Below, in pieces: positions 12,235-25,202 of a DNA stretch of 64,000 nt. The notes beneath the pieces are model-generated. The model searched no databases, was not told the DNA's origin, and saw only the letters and a program-made list of their open reading frames with translations. The DNA lies in assembly GCA_944470555.2 (NCBI GenBank), contig OX104128.1, forward strand, positions 39,911,920 through 39,975,919, in the 5' to 3' direction. The position numbers were made by a program, and so were the translations under genes. Each line of letters opens with the position of its first letter. Within the stretch, counting starts at the first letter, position 1. The DNA comes from Heterobilharzia americana. Its lineage: Eukaryota; Platyhelminthes; Trematoda; Strigeidida; Schistosomatidae.

Positions 12235-15200
12235 ATGTCCGGTGCTTATCACCGGAGCGGTGGATACTAATTCCGCAACAATGCTTCACATGGTTTCCAG
12301 GTTCAAGATGGAACGAATGTCATGTGGACCTATTTTGGTCACCGGCTGCCATGGGAATCCAGCTCCTGATGTTGTTCCACTGCCTTATGAATTAGACTCG
12401 GGAAGTGATCCCCTAACACCTGCTTCGGTCTAAGCGCCTGGGCAGCATCCCAGCCCTCAAACAAGATAAGAACTGACGATATAAAACGAAGATTTTGAAG
12501 CGCACACACAACTTTTCTGGAAATATGAAAGCCTTCCGTACTTCGAACACTTTAATTAATTAGTCAATTTATTATCATCATATTGTTTTTGTTGGCTTTA
12601 GATATCAACCGTATTTCTTTACCATTTTCATTTCCGCTTTTGTTGTCATCTTCACTTCACTCAACTGCTCTCCACTGCTAAAACCTATGATCTGTCTGTA
12701 CCATTTTGAGTCACTAAACAATTGCCTCAATAAAGCTGACCTCCAGTGAAACTTCTGACACAGGTATCCTGAAACCACGCATACCGTTTAAGCTCATCAC
12801 CTTCAACCTTCGCTTTTTGATGCAGATCTGACAAAAGGCTGGTTTGGCTAGGACTCTGGAAATCCTCGCTATTGATGTAGGCTGGCATCTCAGATCCCCG
12901 CACACAAGATCCCAATGAAGTGCTTCGAATTAGTTCCTCATCTGTCAGCTCGAAAAGTGTGTTCCTTTTGCAGTTATCCGGGGACTCTGCGGCATCGGCA
13001 ACCGGCCTCGCTGGCATAGGTCTCACACAAAGCGCTCGAGCCGAAACTGAACGCACTACTCGACTACATCTCCATCAACGGTCGTATGTGTGCTGTTAGG
13101 TTAAAAGGCTCATCTGCGGTAAGAAGGAACCATTAAGAGAAACGATGTCTCTTCGTCATCTCTATCTATGCTCCGACGGATTGTACCCCAGATGCAACCA
13201 AGGATGAATTCTACAATCAACTGAGTGACCTTCTCAACCAACTGCACTCGACAGATATCGCAGTGTTAGATGGGGACTTCAATGAGCAGGTCGAGAGTCT
13301 AGACTCAGAGGTGAGTTGTATAGGTGGCCAATGGCGATTAGTTGGTCGCAAGACGGATAATAAGGATCGTCTTCTGCAGCTGTAAGCAGACTACAATCTA
13401 TTTCTAGCCACCACCAACTTCCGCCACAGCTGATTCACCTCTCACCTCTATCAATCAAGCTTGGACTAAAATATATCATACTGCTATCGGCTACCGATGG
13501 CATGGATGCATACAGGACTGCCACTCTATATGGAAACCTTATCTAGACTCTGATCATGCTCTAGTGTACACTAAGCTCATCCTACGCTTTGGTGATCATC
13601 AAAATCTTTACCCTAAACAGGTCGGTGCGAACAAACTGGTTGCACCTAACATTGTAACTAAACACTAATCCAAGTTAGATTTAAGGCTACCTACCGATCC
13701 TCTAGAAACTGTAGACGAGTATCAGTTGAACTTCATAGAAATCATGAAAATAACAAGCAAAGTTGTTTGCTGCTTGGAAAAATGCCCTACTAACAAACAC
13801 TAAATCTCTCTGACCTCCCTGCAACTTCCTAACGCACGTCTGACCATTCTAGCGAATAGTGAGTGCAACGGTTCGCGTAAGTCTCTTAAACGAAAGACTA
13901 GACAACGATTATGCAAGGAGAGTGAGCATTGATGATAAGAACGCGCGAACTAGATGAAAGCAGAAGCTGTGTCTGGCAATAGTCAGACGTCAGTCCAGCT
14001 CAACTGAGCCACTGGTAGAAAGAAGCCTGGTGCCAATGAGACAGTCCGTGACAGAGATGGTAACCCGGTAAACAATGTTCATAGACGCTGGGTGGAGCAC
14101 TTCGAAAAACAATTCAGCTGGCTCATAGCTCCAGCATCTTCAGTTTCAGTGCATTGTGCTTCACGCTTAGTTAACATTGACTCACCAACTAACTAAACGG
14201 AGGGCCGTAAGGAACTCAATATTATGAAACGTCACAAGACATCCGGACCACACGACTTATTCCCAGCTCTTTTTAAGGATCGAGGAACGACTACAGTCAG
14301 CGAAGCGAGTAGCTTGTTTGGAAAGGTAATGACGGGCTGAGAGCGTTCTATCACTCTACAATCAGAGCTATAGTTGTGCCTCTCTTTAAGAAGGGTCTAC
14401 GTAACGCATGTGACAATCATCGGGATACTAGTCTCTTAACACCAGCGTCCCAAATATTGACTGTCTTCACACTTCACACACTTTGCAAAACACGCCACGA
14501 ACAGACCGGGTTTCCTTCACGTCATGGATGCATTGATCATATGTTCACTCTACACCACATGCCTGAAAATCACAATACGTATTGCAGGCGGCAAACAATC
14601 GGTGTGTTACTCGACACTTCACATGACAGTTGTCTTCGATTTGTTGAACAGAGTTGGACTGTGGAATTATCTGTTACACATAATATCATAAAAGCCCGAT
14701 TCAATAACACCATAGGTAGACTTAGGGCACACAACCATTTGTCTCTGCTGTTCAAAACCACCAGTCAGGTTCAACAGAGTTGCCCGATCTCTCCATTCCT
14801 CCTCAACTTGGCCATCGATAACACTCTTGAGACAGCTCTCTAGGAGGTGCACTACACCCGAAGAACGGCTATTACACCTACAATATATGCACACGATATC
14901 GACTCACTGTGTGATGACACACAGACTACTCGAATCACACTTATTCAGTTAGTGACTAGTGTCCAAAGTATAGCAAGTGCTTCGCACCATCGATGTGCAA
15001 AGTCATTTCACAACATTGACAGGAGCCTGTTCCTCTGCTCACTCTCGGTAGTCAACTGTTGCAAGCAGTTGAAAAGTTTGTATATCTGATCTGGGAACTT
15101 CTGTGAGTGAGTGCTGGTTCAGATGTGACTCATGAAATTTATAACTGAATATATAGAAAGACAGAGTGGGATACTTCAATCTACGCCAACTTTGACGCCT

Positions 15201-15934
15201 TCACGACGTTAGTCTAACTGTAAAACGTCGGATTTACAACGCTTCACTGAGAGCGGTTCTCCTACACACCTGTCAAACTTCACCTCAACAAGCTGAGCAG
15301 ATGTGCGACGACTCTGTGTATTCCATCATCGTTGCTTCTGTACGATTCCTCCTATCCAGTACCAACATCATGGAAGTAATTCTCAGGTACGAAAAACTGT
15401 GTTTCAGCATGATGCAAATCATCACTCAATAAGTTGAGTCATCTGGAAACACCTGCTTCACTGGCTTCGACACGTGTTACACATGTCGTCCCAATGGCTT
15501 CCATACCATTCATTGTTTGCTAACCTTAGGACTGGATGGAAGAAGTGGATGGGTGGTCAGTGTATGACGTGGCACCGTAGCATGAAGAATAGTTGTATCC
15601 GGTTAGCATCTGTTGGTGTATCACAATTCTCTGGTTCGGGTCTGAGAGATCACACAACTCATTGGCTTCAGATGTTATCAGATATTGCTTAAAATCAAAA
15701 CCACTAGTGGTCATGGTGAAGCTTCCTTCTATCCTATGCTCCTGAAAAGTGATGAACGTTTTGTTTTGAATGTAGCTTATTGGAGTGTCTTTCTAATCAT
15801 TTTATTCTTATTGTTTCACTTTATTGCTTATCTGCTTCGCATGGTTTATGTCTTAAAATGGTTATACTATTTCGTGTGGAGCATCTCTTGGTGCCCTTTT
15901 TTTACCATGTTTGTGTTCCAATAATAATAATAAC
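12235..15934 (+). mobile_element. Decayed CR1-like LINE, nearly full length
   Basis: It starts with a putative 5' region at 12235-12560. The endonuclease is broken: ITFNLRFLMQI, AGLARTLEILAIDV, then IYAPTDCTPDATKDEFYNQL and DIAVLDGDFNEQVESL at 13165-13310. A linker with ERLIPRRxxR-type decay follows. RT is read in pieces: PLFKKGLRNACDNH at 14384-14425, the TGFPSRHGCIDHMFTLH block, RLRAHNHLSLLF, SCPISPFLLNLAIDN, then a mutated YADD box read as YAHDIDS. The C-terminal part gives RRIYNASLRAVLLHTC, LHWLRHVLHMSSQWLPYH and MTWHRSM. It ends at an (AAT)n tail at 15920-15934. Many stops and frameshifts; dead. Confidence 0.85.
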
Positions 15935-16334
15935 ACTGGCTGTGCTTTATTTCTCGAGTAATTATTAACAGCTGATAATAAGTAATTTGGAAAATAAATC
16001 GGATTCAAAACCTCCAACGTATTTGCAAGGACAAAAAAGACATCGAGCTTTCTTTTTGTAGGATTGTAAATGTTTACAACCAAAATGATTCATTCACAAC
16101 CCAGACCTTCATTCAGAAACATATTATCAGCTTTAGGACTCTGATGATGACATCAGAAGAAGGACCTGATTCAAGTGAATGATATGAAAAGGTTGAATGA
16201 TGAAAATACTTACTGAGTCACAGAAACATCATTAAATTTCTAATGGCAAATCCAAAGAAAGATTACAAATTTAGAAAATAGGTTAGTTATCGTAGTAAGT
16301 GCATTTGTACGCAACGCGTTACGAAAAGAAACAA

Positions 16335-16560
16335 AGTAATAATGATGAACAAAACTGATCGACTTCTGTTAGCATATGGGCACTTATGTGGATGCCTCAA
16401 TACTGCCTGAATATTTGTTGTTACAACTGACTTGGTTGTGGCTAGCAGTGAAATACAGGATATGCGTTTCGTAATTATAAATGTTCGTGAAATATCGAGA
16501 CATCTGCGTAGGAGCACATATGCCAACAGAGGTCGAACAATTCGATCCAGTATAACAAAG
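16335..16560. repeat. Inverted pair of Sm-alpha SINE tails
   Basis: 16345-16475, read on the minus strand, matches the tail of the minus-strand hammerhead SINE at 28.0-28.2 kb: the shared block gctagcagtgaaatacagga is followed by matching downstream sequence. 16500-16545, on the plus strand, carries the terminal block aacagaggtcgaacaattcga, which in the 28-kb copy lies on the opposite strand. The hammerhead core is not recognisable here; the GAAAC region reads gtttcg on the plus strand. Confidence 0.55.
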
Positions 16561-16605
16561 GAGAATTACAGGTATATCAACAAATAATAATAACTGGTAC
16601 TTTCA

Positions 16606-16770
16606 TGCCTCAATGGCCTAGCGGCAGTGCTTTGGCATCTGAAGCGATAAGTACGAGGTTCGAGTGTCAGTAGGAACAACACTACTCACTGAGGTGCGCG
16701 AGTATATTCAGCTGACGAGTACCAAATAGAAAGGAACCCGCGCCCTGGATCCCATTGATAATCATAATCA
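16606..16770 (+). ncRNA. Sm-alpha-like SINE with degenerate hammerhead ribozyme
   Basis: The tRNA-like head has an A-box-like tggcctagcggcagtgc and a B-box-like gaggttcgagtgtc. The hammerhead follows: CTGACGAG at 16712-16719 is an intact CUGANGA core, but helix II (TACC..AAAGG) and the GAAA segment are scrambled, so cleavage is not expected. The downstream cctggatcccattg matches helix I of the active Sm-alpha consensus. Confidence 0.7.
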
Positions 16771-17045
16771 AGTCAAAAACTTGTGACATATAACCATCGG
16801 GAAGTCCTCGTTTATCGAATCAGTACATAACATATTCAAGAGAAATTGTCTAACAAATATTCCAGGTATTCTAAATATCTAACTGTTCGTGGAACTACTA
16901 AATAGGAAAAATGACACGTTTAGAAGTCAGATCTTGAAGGTTATATGACTCGAATGTGTTCAAAACACCAACAGTTAGGTGGTTCATTCACTAAAGATAG
17001 TGCAGGCTAATATAAAATATCGAAGTCTCAAAGATGGAAATCATG

Positions 17046-17145
17046 ATATCCGGCTGCGGTCCAAATTCTCATTTCACCTTCAATTATCACCTAGCAACAA
17101 TACTAGTCTGCCAAACCACGGTTAACTCAGATAGTCAAAAATGAT
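17046..17145 (+). repeat. 3' portion of tRNA-like SINE family (see 41700-42030)
   Basis: It contains ctgcggtccaaattctcatttcacc, the family 3' region, then caattatcacctagcaacaatactagtctgccaaaccacgg. The same stretch occurs at 32095-32150, 41990-42030 and 45505-45580. The tRNA-like head is absent. Confidence 0.65.
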
Positions 17146-17561
17146 AATCATGATACTGCACATAAAAATATCATGATAAACGAATAGGAAAAAAGAAAGA
17201 AAAGATGGTTAGTTTCAATGCTTCTTATGTGCATATAACTGAGCTGAAATGGTTATCTTCAAATGCTTTTACAAAGTTATAAGCATTGTCAAAAAGCACT
17301 GATACTGCTATACATTAAAAAAAGAAGGTGAAATAGGGGGAGGTCAACATATAAATTGATTTTTCTTTACTCACCACTTTCTACTAATGAAAAGTAATCT
17401 ACTCTAAACAGAAGTTTGTTATACAGTGCACACCATAACAGGCAAGCTCTGCTTCCATTTATTTTTCAATCATAACTAGATATGATGACATACAAAAAAA
17501 AATAAATAAAAAGTGTACTTCTAACCATCAATAAATAACAATAAATAATAACACAGCCTAC

Positions 17562-18077
17562 CAGAACTGCTCATAATTGATGGCATTGTGAATGCAACTG
17601 AATTCGGATTAGCTGATAAAGAACCATTAGGTTGTGTTACACGTGAGTGTAATTGATGTGAAAGTGATTGTTGTGTTGAATGATGAACAGTTTCAAGATG
17701 AAGTAAATTACATGATGATGGCGGTGGTGGAAGGGGTGTATGATCAAAATCATTTTTATAATCATTCCAGTAAGCTGTAGAGAAGACAGATCCAGTTATA
17801 TTGGCATTATCATCCAATAAACTACAATCTAGAGGAAAATTTAACGGTTTGACTGGTGTAGTACGTCTCGGTGGCCTAGGAGCAGTTCTTTTACGTCCAA
17901 GTGATCCAGATGTTGTAAATGGTATATCTTTTTCAGAAGTACAAAATTCCTCTGTGCTTAAATCATCAATGTGTAACTGTTTTGATAGAGGGTTTTTGAG
18001 ATTTCTAGTGAATATATTTCCATGAGATTTATGATTATTAGTAGACACGTTTACTGGTGTATCAGATTTATAGTCTT
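17562..18077 (-). CDS. ABL: Abl exon: tail with basic and proline-rich segment
   Basis: 516 nt: two bases, 171 codons, one base. The acceptor is actgtatttcag before AAGACTAT. The donor is TTCTG/GTAGGC, weaker than the others but phase-compatible with the last exon. It encodes a polar, low-complexity tail. A basic proline stretch GRKRTAPRPPRRTTPVKP could act as an SH3 ligand or nuclear localisation signal, and HTPLPPPPSS is a second proline patch. No known domain. Assignment rests on frame, phase and splice sites and on its position between the kinase and F-actin-binding exons. Confidence 0.85.
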
Positions 18078-21000
18078 CTGAAATACAGTTAGCTGAAGTG
18101 AATAAATAAGGAAAATATGATATACAGAAGTGAGAATGAGAAATGCAAAAACGCTAAGTGTTAGCAGAGATAAAAAGTAACGACTACTTATATACAACAA
18201 ATGGTGATTTAAGCACTTGAATTTATTTGAAAATAGCATCACCACAAAGTAAGCAACGCTAAAAAGTTGTTTAAAGCCAATAAGAATTCGCTAATAGTGT
18301 ACTTCTTCTCGGAAGTTCCCGAAATCGAAGTTGGAAACACTTTGGAATTTTTTTTACAAAATAATACTGTTAAACTATGACGTCAATGTTAGGTGATCAG
18401 AACTTCCGTACTTCATTATATTGAAACAATTATCCTCTATCATCTGATCCAAATTCTACTTAAACTTAAAATACCTGAATAAACACTCATTATTACAATT
18501 ATAGTAACTGACCCATCGATTTCCAAGTGACGGTGTTTGCCATTGGAAGTGACCAAGGCAGTAATAAATGAGGATTACTTACTAGGTAACTGATAAAAGT
18601 GAAAACTTCAAAGAAATTTATTTTAAAGACATTTTTGCTTCAGCACAATTTGGATTCAAAACATTACATACGATTCCATCAAGAACTAACATCAGTTGTA
18701 GAACCGTTGAAAACGCGGAAGCCCAAGACAGCTGTTGCGTCGTAGTATGTGACGGTTCGTGGTGAATACTACCATGGAATCAATCAATCAATCCGCAAAA
18801 ACCCCCCAAACTGAAATAAACATGACTTATTAGCAAAGATTTACAGATCAATAAGTGATTAGGGTTGACAGTGGTTGACAAAACTTTAGCAAAATTCATT
18901 CAATAATGATCGATTTTGCTTAGGAAAGTACCCAACATTCAAGCAAGAGATCTTGCATTCAAATCCGCTCCGCCTAATTTTACCTGGGCGACCAGGTAGT
19001 GTGATAAGCCCTAATATCACATATGGCTGATACTTTAGTAAGCAAACGGTAGAATTAAATTTTAGTGACGAGAAACCTCCAGGAAAACCAATCATAATGA
19101 GATGGTGGAGAACATTCCTACCTCAGGCAGTTATACTGTGATCAAGCCACCCCGCTCAGAGAACGCAACACAACCAAGGGTAATCAATCAGGTTGAAGAT
19201 GATTAATTTAAGCTGTTAGCTACGTCCATTTACCGTGTTGACGGTGCATAAACGTTTGATGAACTATGACGAAGGTTATGTTGCAGATTGGATGTGAGAA
19301 TTCATGGAGAAGGTAATGTGGTTAAAACAGATGAATATCTTGTTCGGAAACTTGAATATGACCTAGGAAGATGACTTAAACACGACTGGGTAATCTACAT
19401 AAATTTGTCTTGGCAAATCACAAATTCTTGGTATATACGACCGAAACATAAAGAAAGAACATTGTCAATGAACATGGGATAGATCATAAAAATCTATCCA
19501 AACAGTTATCAGAAAATACGTGGCAATGGGTATCACAATATACACAGACGCTTTGAAGTCATGCATATGCCTTTATCTGAAGTAGGTTACCCCCCATCAA
19601 GCTATTGTTCATAAGAAGCTCTCTGTTGATTGGACAACTGGAGTGCACATAAGCATCTTTGAAAATATGTAGTGTCGTCTTAGAAACTTCTTAAGACTTT
19701 TGACAGGATCACGAAGGGAAATTTCCCAAATATAATTTGCACGATGTTATCTCATATGGATTAGTGGCAAAGCACATAATGGTATGGTTTAAAAGATGAT
19801 AAACCTGTTTCTATGTCTTTATTTCTCAGGTGAAACATACTATACTAATAAATTGTAAATAAAGTACCATTTTCTTTAGTAACTACTTTGCCCTTAATAT
19901 TCTTGATTCCGATTGATCAGCGCACTAAAGTTTACTTCGACCGGCAAACCTGTACCGGGTAAATGAATTGTATTATTTACTTATTAAAACCCTAGGCAGA
20001 ACTACATCAGTTCAACGCATTATGCTTCATAACGCAAAAAGACAAGAAAAAGATTGGAAAAATCATACTATCCAATGCTAGAATGTAAACATAATTGTTG
20101 AGGGAGGCAAAGAATACATTGTTACCAGTCCAGCCTAGTGTGGTCGATGCGAAGTAAGTCAAGGAATACCTCAAGAGAAGAAATGTTTGCTCACATGCAA
20201 ATTATTTATAATAGCCTAAAATACCACTGCTACCATTCGCAATTCAAATTTACAATATGCATTGAAATATCCTATAAATTAGTAACATCAAGTCTTAACA
20301 AGAACACCAGAGTTCGTAAAGTAGACAATGTGCTCAAAGATTAGTTATGCAATCAACTTTCAATAAACTCCCATAAACGTATATACACCAACATTGAATT
20401 TTAATTAATTACTCAACCATTAAAAAATACATGAGATGCGATACAGAAGTAGAAACCAGAGATGGAAGGTGAAAATATTGTCAAACTGACTGGTTACCGC
20501 AAAGTGTTACTCGATATCAATTCAACCAGAAAGACTATAGTAAAGTAGTTACATATTTATTCAATAGTCTGAAAACGTGATTCTTGTTGCTTAGCTGATA
20601 TATATATATCCTGACGAAAGAAATGATAACCAACATAGTCTGACAAAATTCTAGACATATTTTAATGGATATTTATAAAGCTTTTTTCAAATATACTTAA
20701 GGTTGTCGTGAATAATGATGACGATTTGTCATGTATACAGAGAAACAAAAGACGAAAATCGATTAAAGTTTACATTACTAGAATTTTTATTTTATTTCTC
20801 TAGATGAGAAACATTTAACTGAAAAACTAACTTTTTTTCAAGGTAAAAAGAGACCGCAGATAAACAGGGTTTTTTTTTTTGAAAGCAAAGTAGCATAAAG
20901 ACTTAATGCTTTCTTTTCGCTGGACTTTTGAAAAGATTGTCACGAAAATGCATATCGGTTAAATATAACTAGAAGTGGGAAAAATAATTTATGACTATGG

Positions 21001-22061
21001 GCTAAAACACCTACTGGATATTATACCAGTACAGAAATTCATGATAAACAAATCTTTAACCATAAACCTTCCGTAATGTTTTATATAAACATGTAATATC
21101 AGGATTACTCAAGAGAGCCAACAGTTTCTAGGTTTTAATGTTACCATGGTACTGTAAGCAATAAGGAACTAGTAAGTAAGCTGGTAACTTAGCAGTTAAG
21201 TACTAATAGCATTCAACACTCCAGACAAACGCTGAATACGGAAGAAGAAATGAGAGGCTGAAAGCTTTAACTGTCTTATAAAAATATCAGTTACATTGCT
21301 GGTTTGAAAATATACAACGCTTGACTATGTCTGAGAAATAGAGGACTAACCAACCATTAAACAAAAAACAGTATTAAGGAATGAAAGTAAATGGTGTATA
21401 AAAGAATAAAACAAAAACAGGTACAAAATGAAATTAAAATATGCGGTTAATAGTGATGATTATAATAATAATAATAATAGCATGACCAGATGAGAGTGAG
21501 AAAGCGAAGTCAATATGGCAAATTGAAAAACAACTTTTACGGTTCCCTTTAGTGATTTATAGGGAAGTGGTTAGTTTGTGCATACCTTGCATCCATGAAT
21601 TGATATTAATTACAAGACTATTTGAAAAGTGGGAAAAACTGGATAGCTGATTCGTTTCAGATTTGAAAACCTCGGAAGTGTATATGTGACTAAATAAGGT
21701 CCTTAGATTACATAGTGAACACTACTATGAACCAGATCTCTTACATGCTACCTGACCTTCGTAAGTTATATACCTAAGGTCAGTATGGTCTGAAAAATTG
21801 ATAATACACATTTGAGCGATCAATTTAAATTAAATTTTTGAGTAAAACGTACCACATACAATAAATGCTAAGCAAAATGGGAGGGAAGATTTGTAATTCA
21901 ACGTGACTACATTAACTCAATGACTGACTAACAAAATATGTACGCAAATTCTCGTATCCGACCAAAAATTCTGTTTCCCCATAGAAAAACTGGACTTTTA
22001 CATGATGTTATGATAAAAATGCTTACATTCATAACAGATTAGAAAAATTACTGAAACTTAC
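18078..22061 (-). other. Abl intron (17562 exon to 22062 exon)
   Basis: 4.0-kb intron. No transposon protein or ribozyme recognised. Simple AT runs occur at 20600 and (AAT)n at 21463-21478. The stretch 18690-18790 (ending tcaatcaatcaatccgc) and the B-box-like attcaaatccgc near 18958 could be old repeats, but I cannot assign them. Confidence 0.7.
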
Positions 22062-22355
22062 CTTTCATTTTATCACATTTGCTTTCAGTACTTTCATCAA
22101 TTAAATGATCACAACTAGTACTTCGTCTCGGAGGTGGTGGCCTAGGAGGAAGAGGTGGGCGAGGAAATACATTTTGCGGACGTTTCAGTAATTTACTTAA
22201 TTCACTCGCACTGACTGTATGCACCTCATTGATGTTTGATGAGGAGGCTAATTCAGAAGCTACTTGTTCATCAATCGTAGTATTAGTCTGCATGGATTCC
22301 AATTGATTTAAGATATCAGAAAATGGTGGACGTTGTTCAGGATGCCATTGCCAAC
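22062..22355 (-). CDS. ABL: Abl exon: end of kinase domain and first proline-rich motifs
   Basis: 294 nt: two bases, 97 codons, one base. The acceptor is ttactttcag and the donor is GAAAG/GTAAGT. It opens with CWQWHPEQRPPFSDILNQLE, the last kinase helix; the Arg of EQRP is the conserved C-lobe arginine (human CWQWNPSDRPSF). A polar stretch with SELSKLLKRP follows, then a run of PxxP motifs (FPRPPLPPRPPPPRRS) at about residues 66-81, likely SH3 ligands comparable to the proline-rich motifs of vertebrate Abl tails. The exon ends DKMKGK. Confidence 0.93.
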
Positions 22356-23934
22356 CTGAAAGTAAATTAAAAACATTTTTTTATAGAAATATCTTCTGTA
22401 ATGATTTTTAATCCTATAGTTTTCAGGAGTTTTAGTAGGCCAACCGAAATGTACGAAATTTAATGAAGATTGATATTTAATAACAAGACAAAACTGGTTA
22501 CTATTCTCTAACCAAGCTAAGATCTTTTAAGAATGAGTTCCCAAATAGACAGATGTATAGTAAATAAACACCAACCATAGTTGTAAGTTTTGACGCACGT
22601 TGAAGAGTAAAACTTAAGCATTTTGGTAGATTATAATCACATTCTAGCTGGTTTATTGGTAAAATAGTATTATTTACCGGATGACGTTAGGATGTTCCTC
22701 CATGATATGAATATGGATTCTAAATTGTGTTCGAAAGGTCTTCCGGTAAAAGCAATACTGTTTTTCTATTTGATACATTTAATAAACCAATTGAAACGGA
22801 GTCTTGACATGCGTATTAACAATCTCACTTATTCTCGATGTGAGCAATCCTATGCTAACAATGCTAACCCCAAGCAGAAAAATTTTGACCTGGATAAATA
22901 TTGAGAGCTATCATGTCACAATCAGATGTCATGAACCGGAATTAACACAAAAAGCTACATAGCGCATATTGTCACTACTACCGAACTGTTGGTTACCAAT
23001 ATAATAATTGGCATTACCCACTTAGTTTTAACTTAAAAGAGTATTAAATAGATTAGAAAATACTTTGTCACTCAATTTTTGAACCGATATCTTCTAGGAG
23101 GTTTTGGAACAGATATACCGACCGGTTTTCGAAATTAGCTATATTTGTCGACGTAAAAGTAACATACAACTTGGTTTACCGAGAGGACTTATGTCAGTTT
23201 CTCACTAAAAAGGTTATCCGATAGGTATACTACATCAATAAAGGCTGTATACTCGAACATGCGTAGTCATGTTAGGGCCTACGGTGAGCTACCTACGTAG
23301 AGTGAGGCATCTCAAGAATATCAACACACTACTTTCATTTGACTTTGCTAAAAATGTACTTATGTAAATTTACCTCGTTCGACTTTACAGAGATTGACCT
23401 TATTATAGGAGATCTAGGGTATGCAGGTAACATAGTCCTGTCAGGTGAAGATACCAAGTAGATGCTGGGTCCTCTAAAGACGATAAATGATAATTTGAGA
23501 ACGTTTAGGATGCGTTTCTCACTCTTCCTTCCTAATAAAAACCACCGCCTCAAGACTGGTTCTCAATGATACCTCGTCTAACAATAAGGAGTGTTTGAGC
23601 AGATTGACAACTTCACCTGAATAGTCTGATCAATTCAGATAGGTCAGTGATCAACGGAATCAATGAAAAGATACAAAAGGCTTGACTGCCTCTTGTCAAT
23701 TTATGACATCCAAGATGCAAACAAGGTATTTGACTACCTCATGAGGGTTAAGTGTACTACTCTGCAGTTCGCTCTTTTCTACTACACGGTTACGAAAAAT
23801 GTCAATTAAAGATGGGTAAAATGAAAAAACAAAAATCAGGTGTCCAACCCTCGTTGTCCACGTAGCACCGGCCAGTGTCATCAGACCACCACATTAGTAA
23901 GGTAGAAACCAGGCGCTTGTAAACTTTCATCGGT

Positions 23935-24990
23935 TCAGACACAGACAGATAAAATCAATGTAGAACCTCGCACAAAAGCGCATCTGCTCAAGATGCCACA
24001 TTTCACAGCAGCGTACAAAGGACGAGTAAATAAAAAAAGATTAATACCAAAGTAGGCAAAGGTATACGGGAGGAGAGAGAGTTTAAAAATTAAGGTTAGT
24101 CAAAACATCTGTGCAACTGTAACTGATTTTCAGCCAATTCACCAAACGTCCTCAACCACTAATTTCAGTCAGACAGACCATACCTCGCTACACTGCTAAG
24201 ACCAACAAACGGTACCAAGTCTTAATGTGGTCAAACTCAGCCCCCTCCCAACTTAATCCAACTCCCCTTAGGACGGCACATAAAGGTAGGCGGTTGCCTG
24301 GCATGCGTAACACACGTCCACGCCACCTCACTCGATGAAAGTTTACAGCCTTATACACTGACTTACCTCTCTTGCCTGGTAGGCTTTGCCTGACACGCGA
24401 GCAATGCTACGAATACACCTACGGTCAAAGACCACTAGACTCTTCATATCTTCTACTTTTAACCGCTACGTCTCGCAGCCGTATAAAAGGACAGAATGAA
24501 CTGCAGTACTGTCGGTATCCAGCATGTTGTCATCTAAACCTTATGCAGCGTGACCGACGTTATTGGTCATTATTCCGTCCATTGGTGAAATGAGTAATTT
24601 TGTGTATAATTTTAATTAGTCGCTTCATTTATTGTAATAAGCTTACACGTAAATAGTGCAGTTAGATATCTAGCCGGCGCCACAGGTGATACCATTTAGC
24701 AAATGCTAAGCGGGTTTTCTGTTTCCAAGTTGAAATTTCGTCAACAAAGTCTGTTCGAGCTAATGCTCCCAAATAAGTGGACTAGTTGACTCATTCCACC
24801 ACTCCACTTCCAATAACTAAAGCAGGAGTAGTTGCAGACCAGTTCTATGACATCAAGTTAAGTTTGACGGGTGCGAAACGTGTGCCAAGCATAGGTTTTT
24901 ATCAACGATCCAAATGACTGGGAAAAGTGTTACGCATGCCTAAACATTGTCTATCCAATAGTATCACGCCAACTAAAGTAAGTTTAAGGC
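23935..24990 (-). mobile_element. CR1-like LINE family 2, 3' end, decayed
   Basis: The low-coordinate edge carries gacagataaaatcaatgtag and the gaacctcgcac block, a 3' end shared with the copies at 35145, 48775 and 55205. Reading the minus strand, traces of the RT C-terminal region (weak LRWLGHVLRMP-like stretch near 24330-24270) and an RT-upstream block near 24840-24660 can be aligned by eye with 35900-36030. Heavily mutated. Confidence 0.65.
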
Positions 24991-25202
24991 TGAAGAAAGG
25001 TCAGAAGAAGTTAAACTAAATATTGGTATCAGTTCGTGTAGTCACTGACTATTAGTTTGGGTCATGTAGGGAAGTGTAGACCTCTAGGTTGAATGTCATG
25101 TGATAACGGAATTAAGGGTTTGAAAACTGCATATGCTGTGGCTTAGAATCTATATCCTTGCTCATTGCTCATTCGTTTCGTATTACGGCTTTTCGATCAC
25201 CT

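Larger units (their letters stand above)
10544..17561 (-). other. Abl intron (terminal exon to 17562 exon)
   Basis: 7.0-kb intron. It contains a tRNA-like SINE (11165-11300), a LINE fragment (11985-12234), a decayed CR1-like LINE (12235-15934), inverted Sm-alpha tail pieces (16335-16560), a degenerate hammerhead SINE (16606-16770) and a SINE 3' end (17046-17145). 10544-11164 and 11301-11984 hold nothing recognised. Confidence 0.8.
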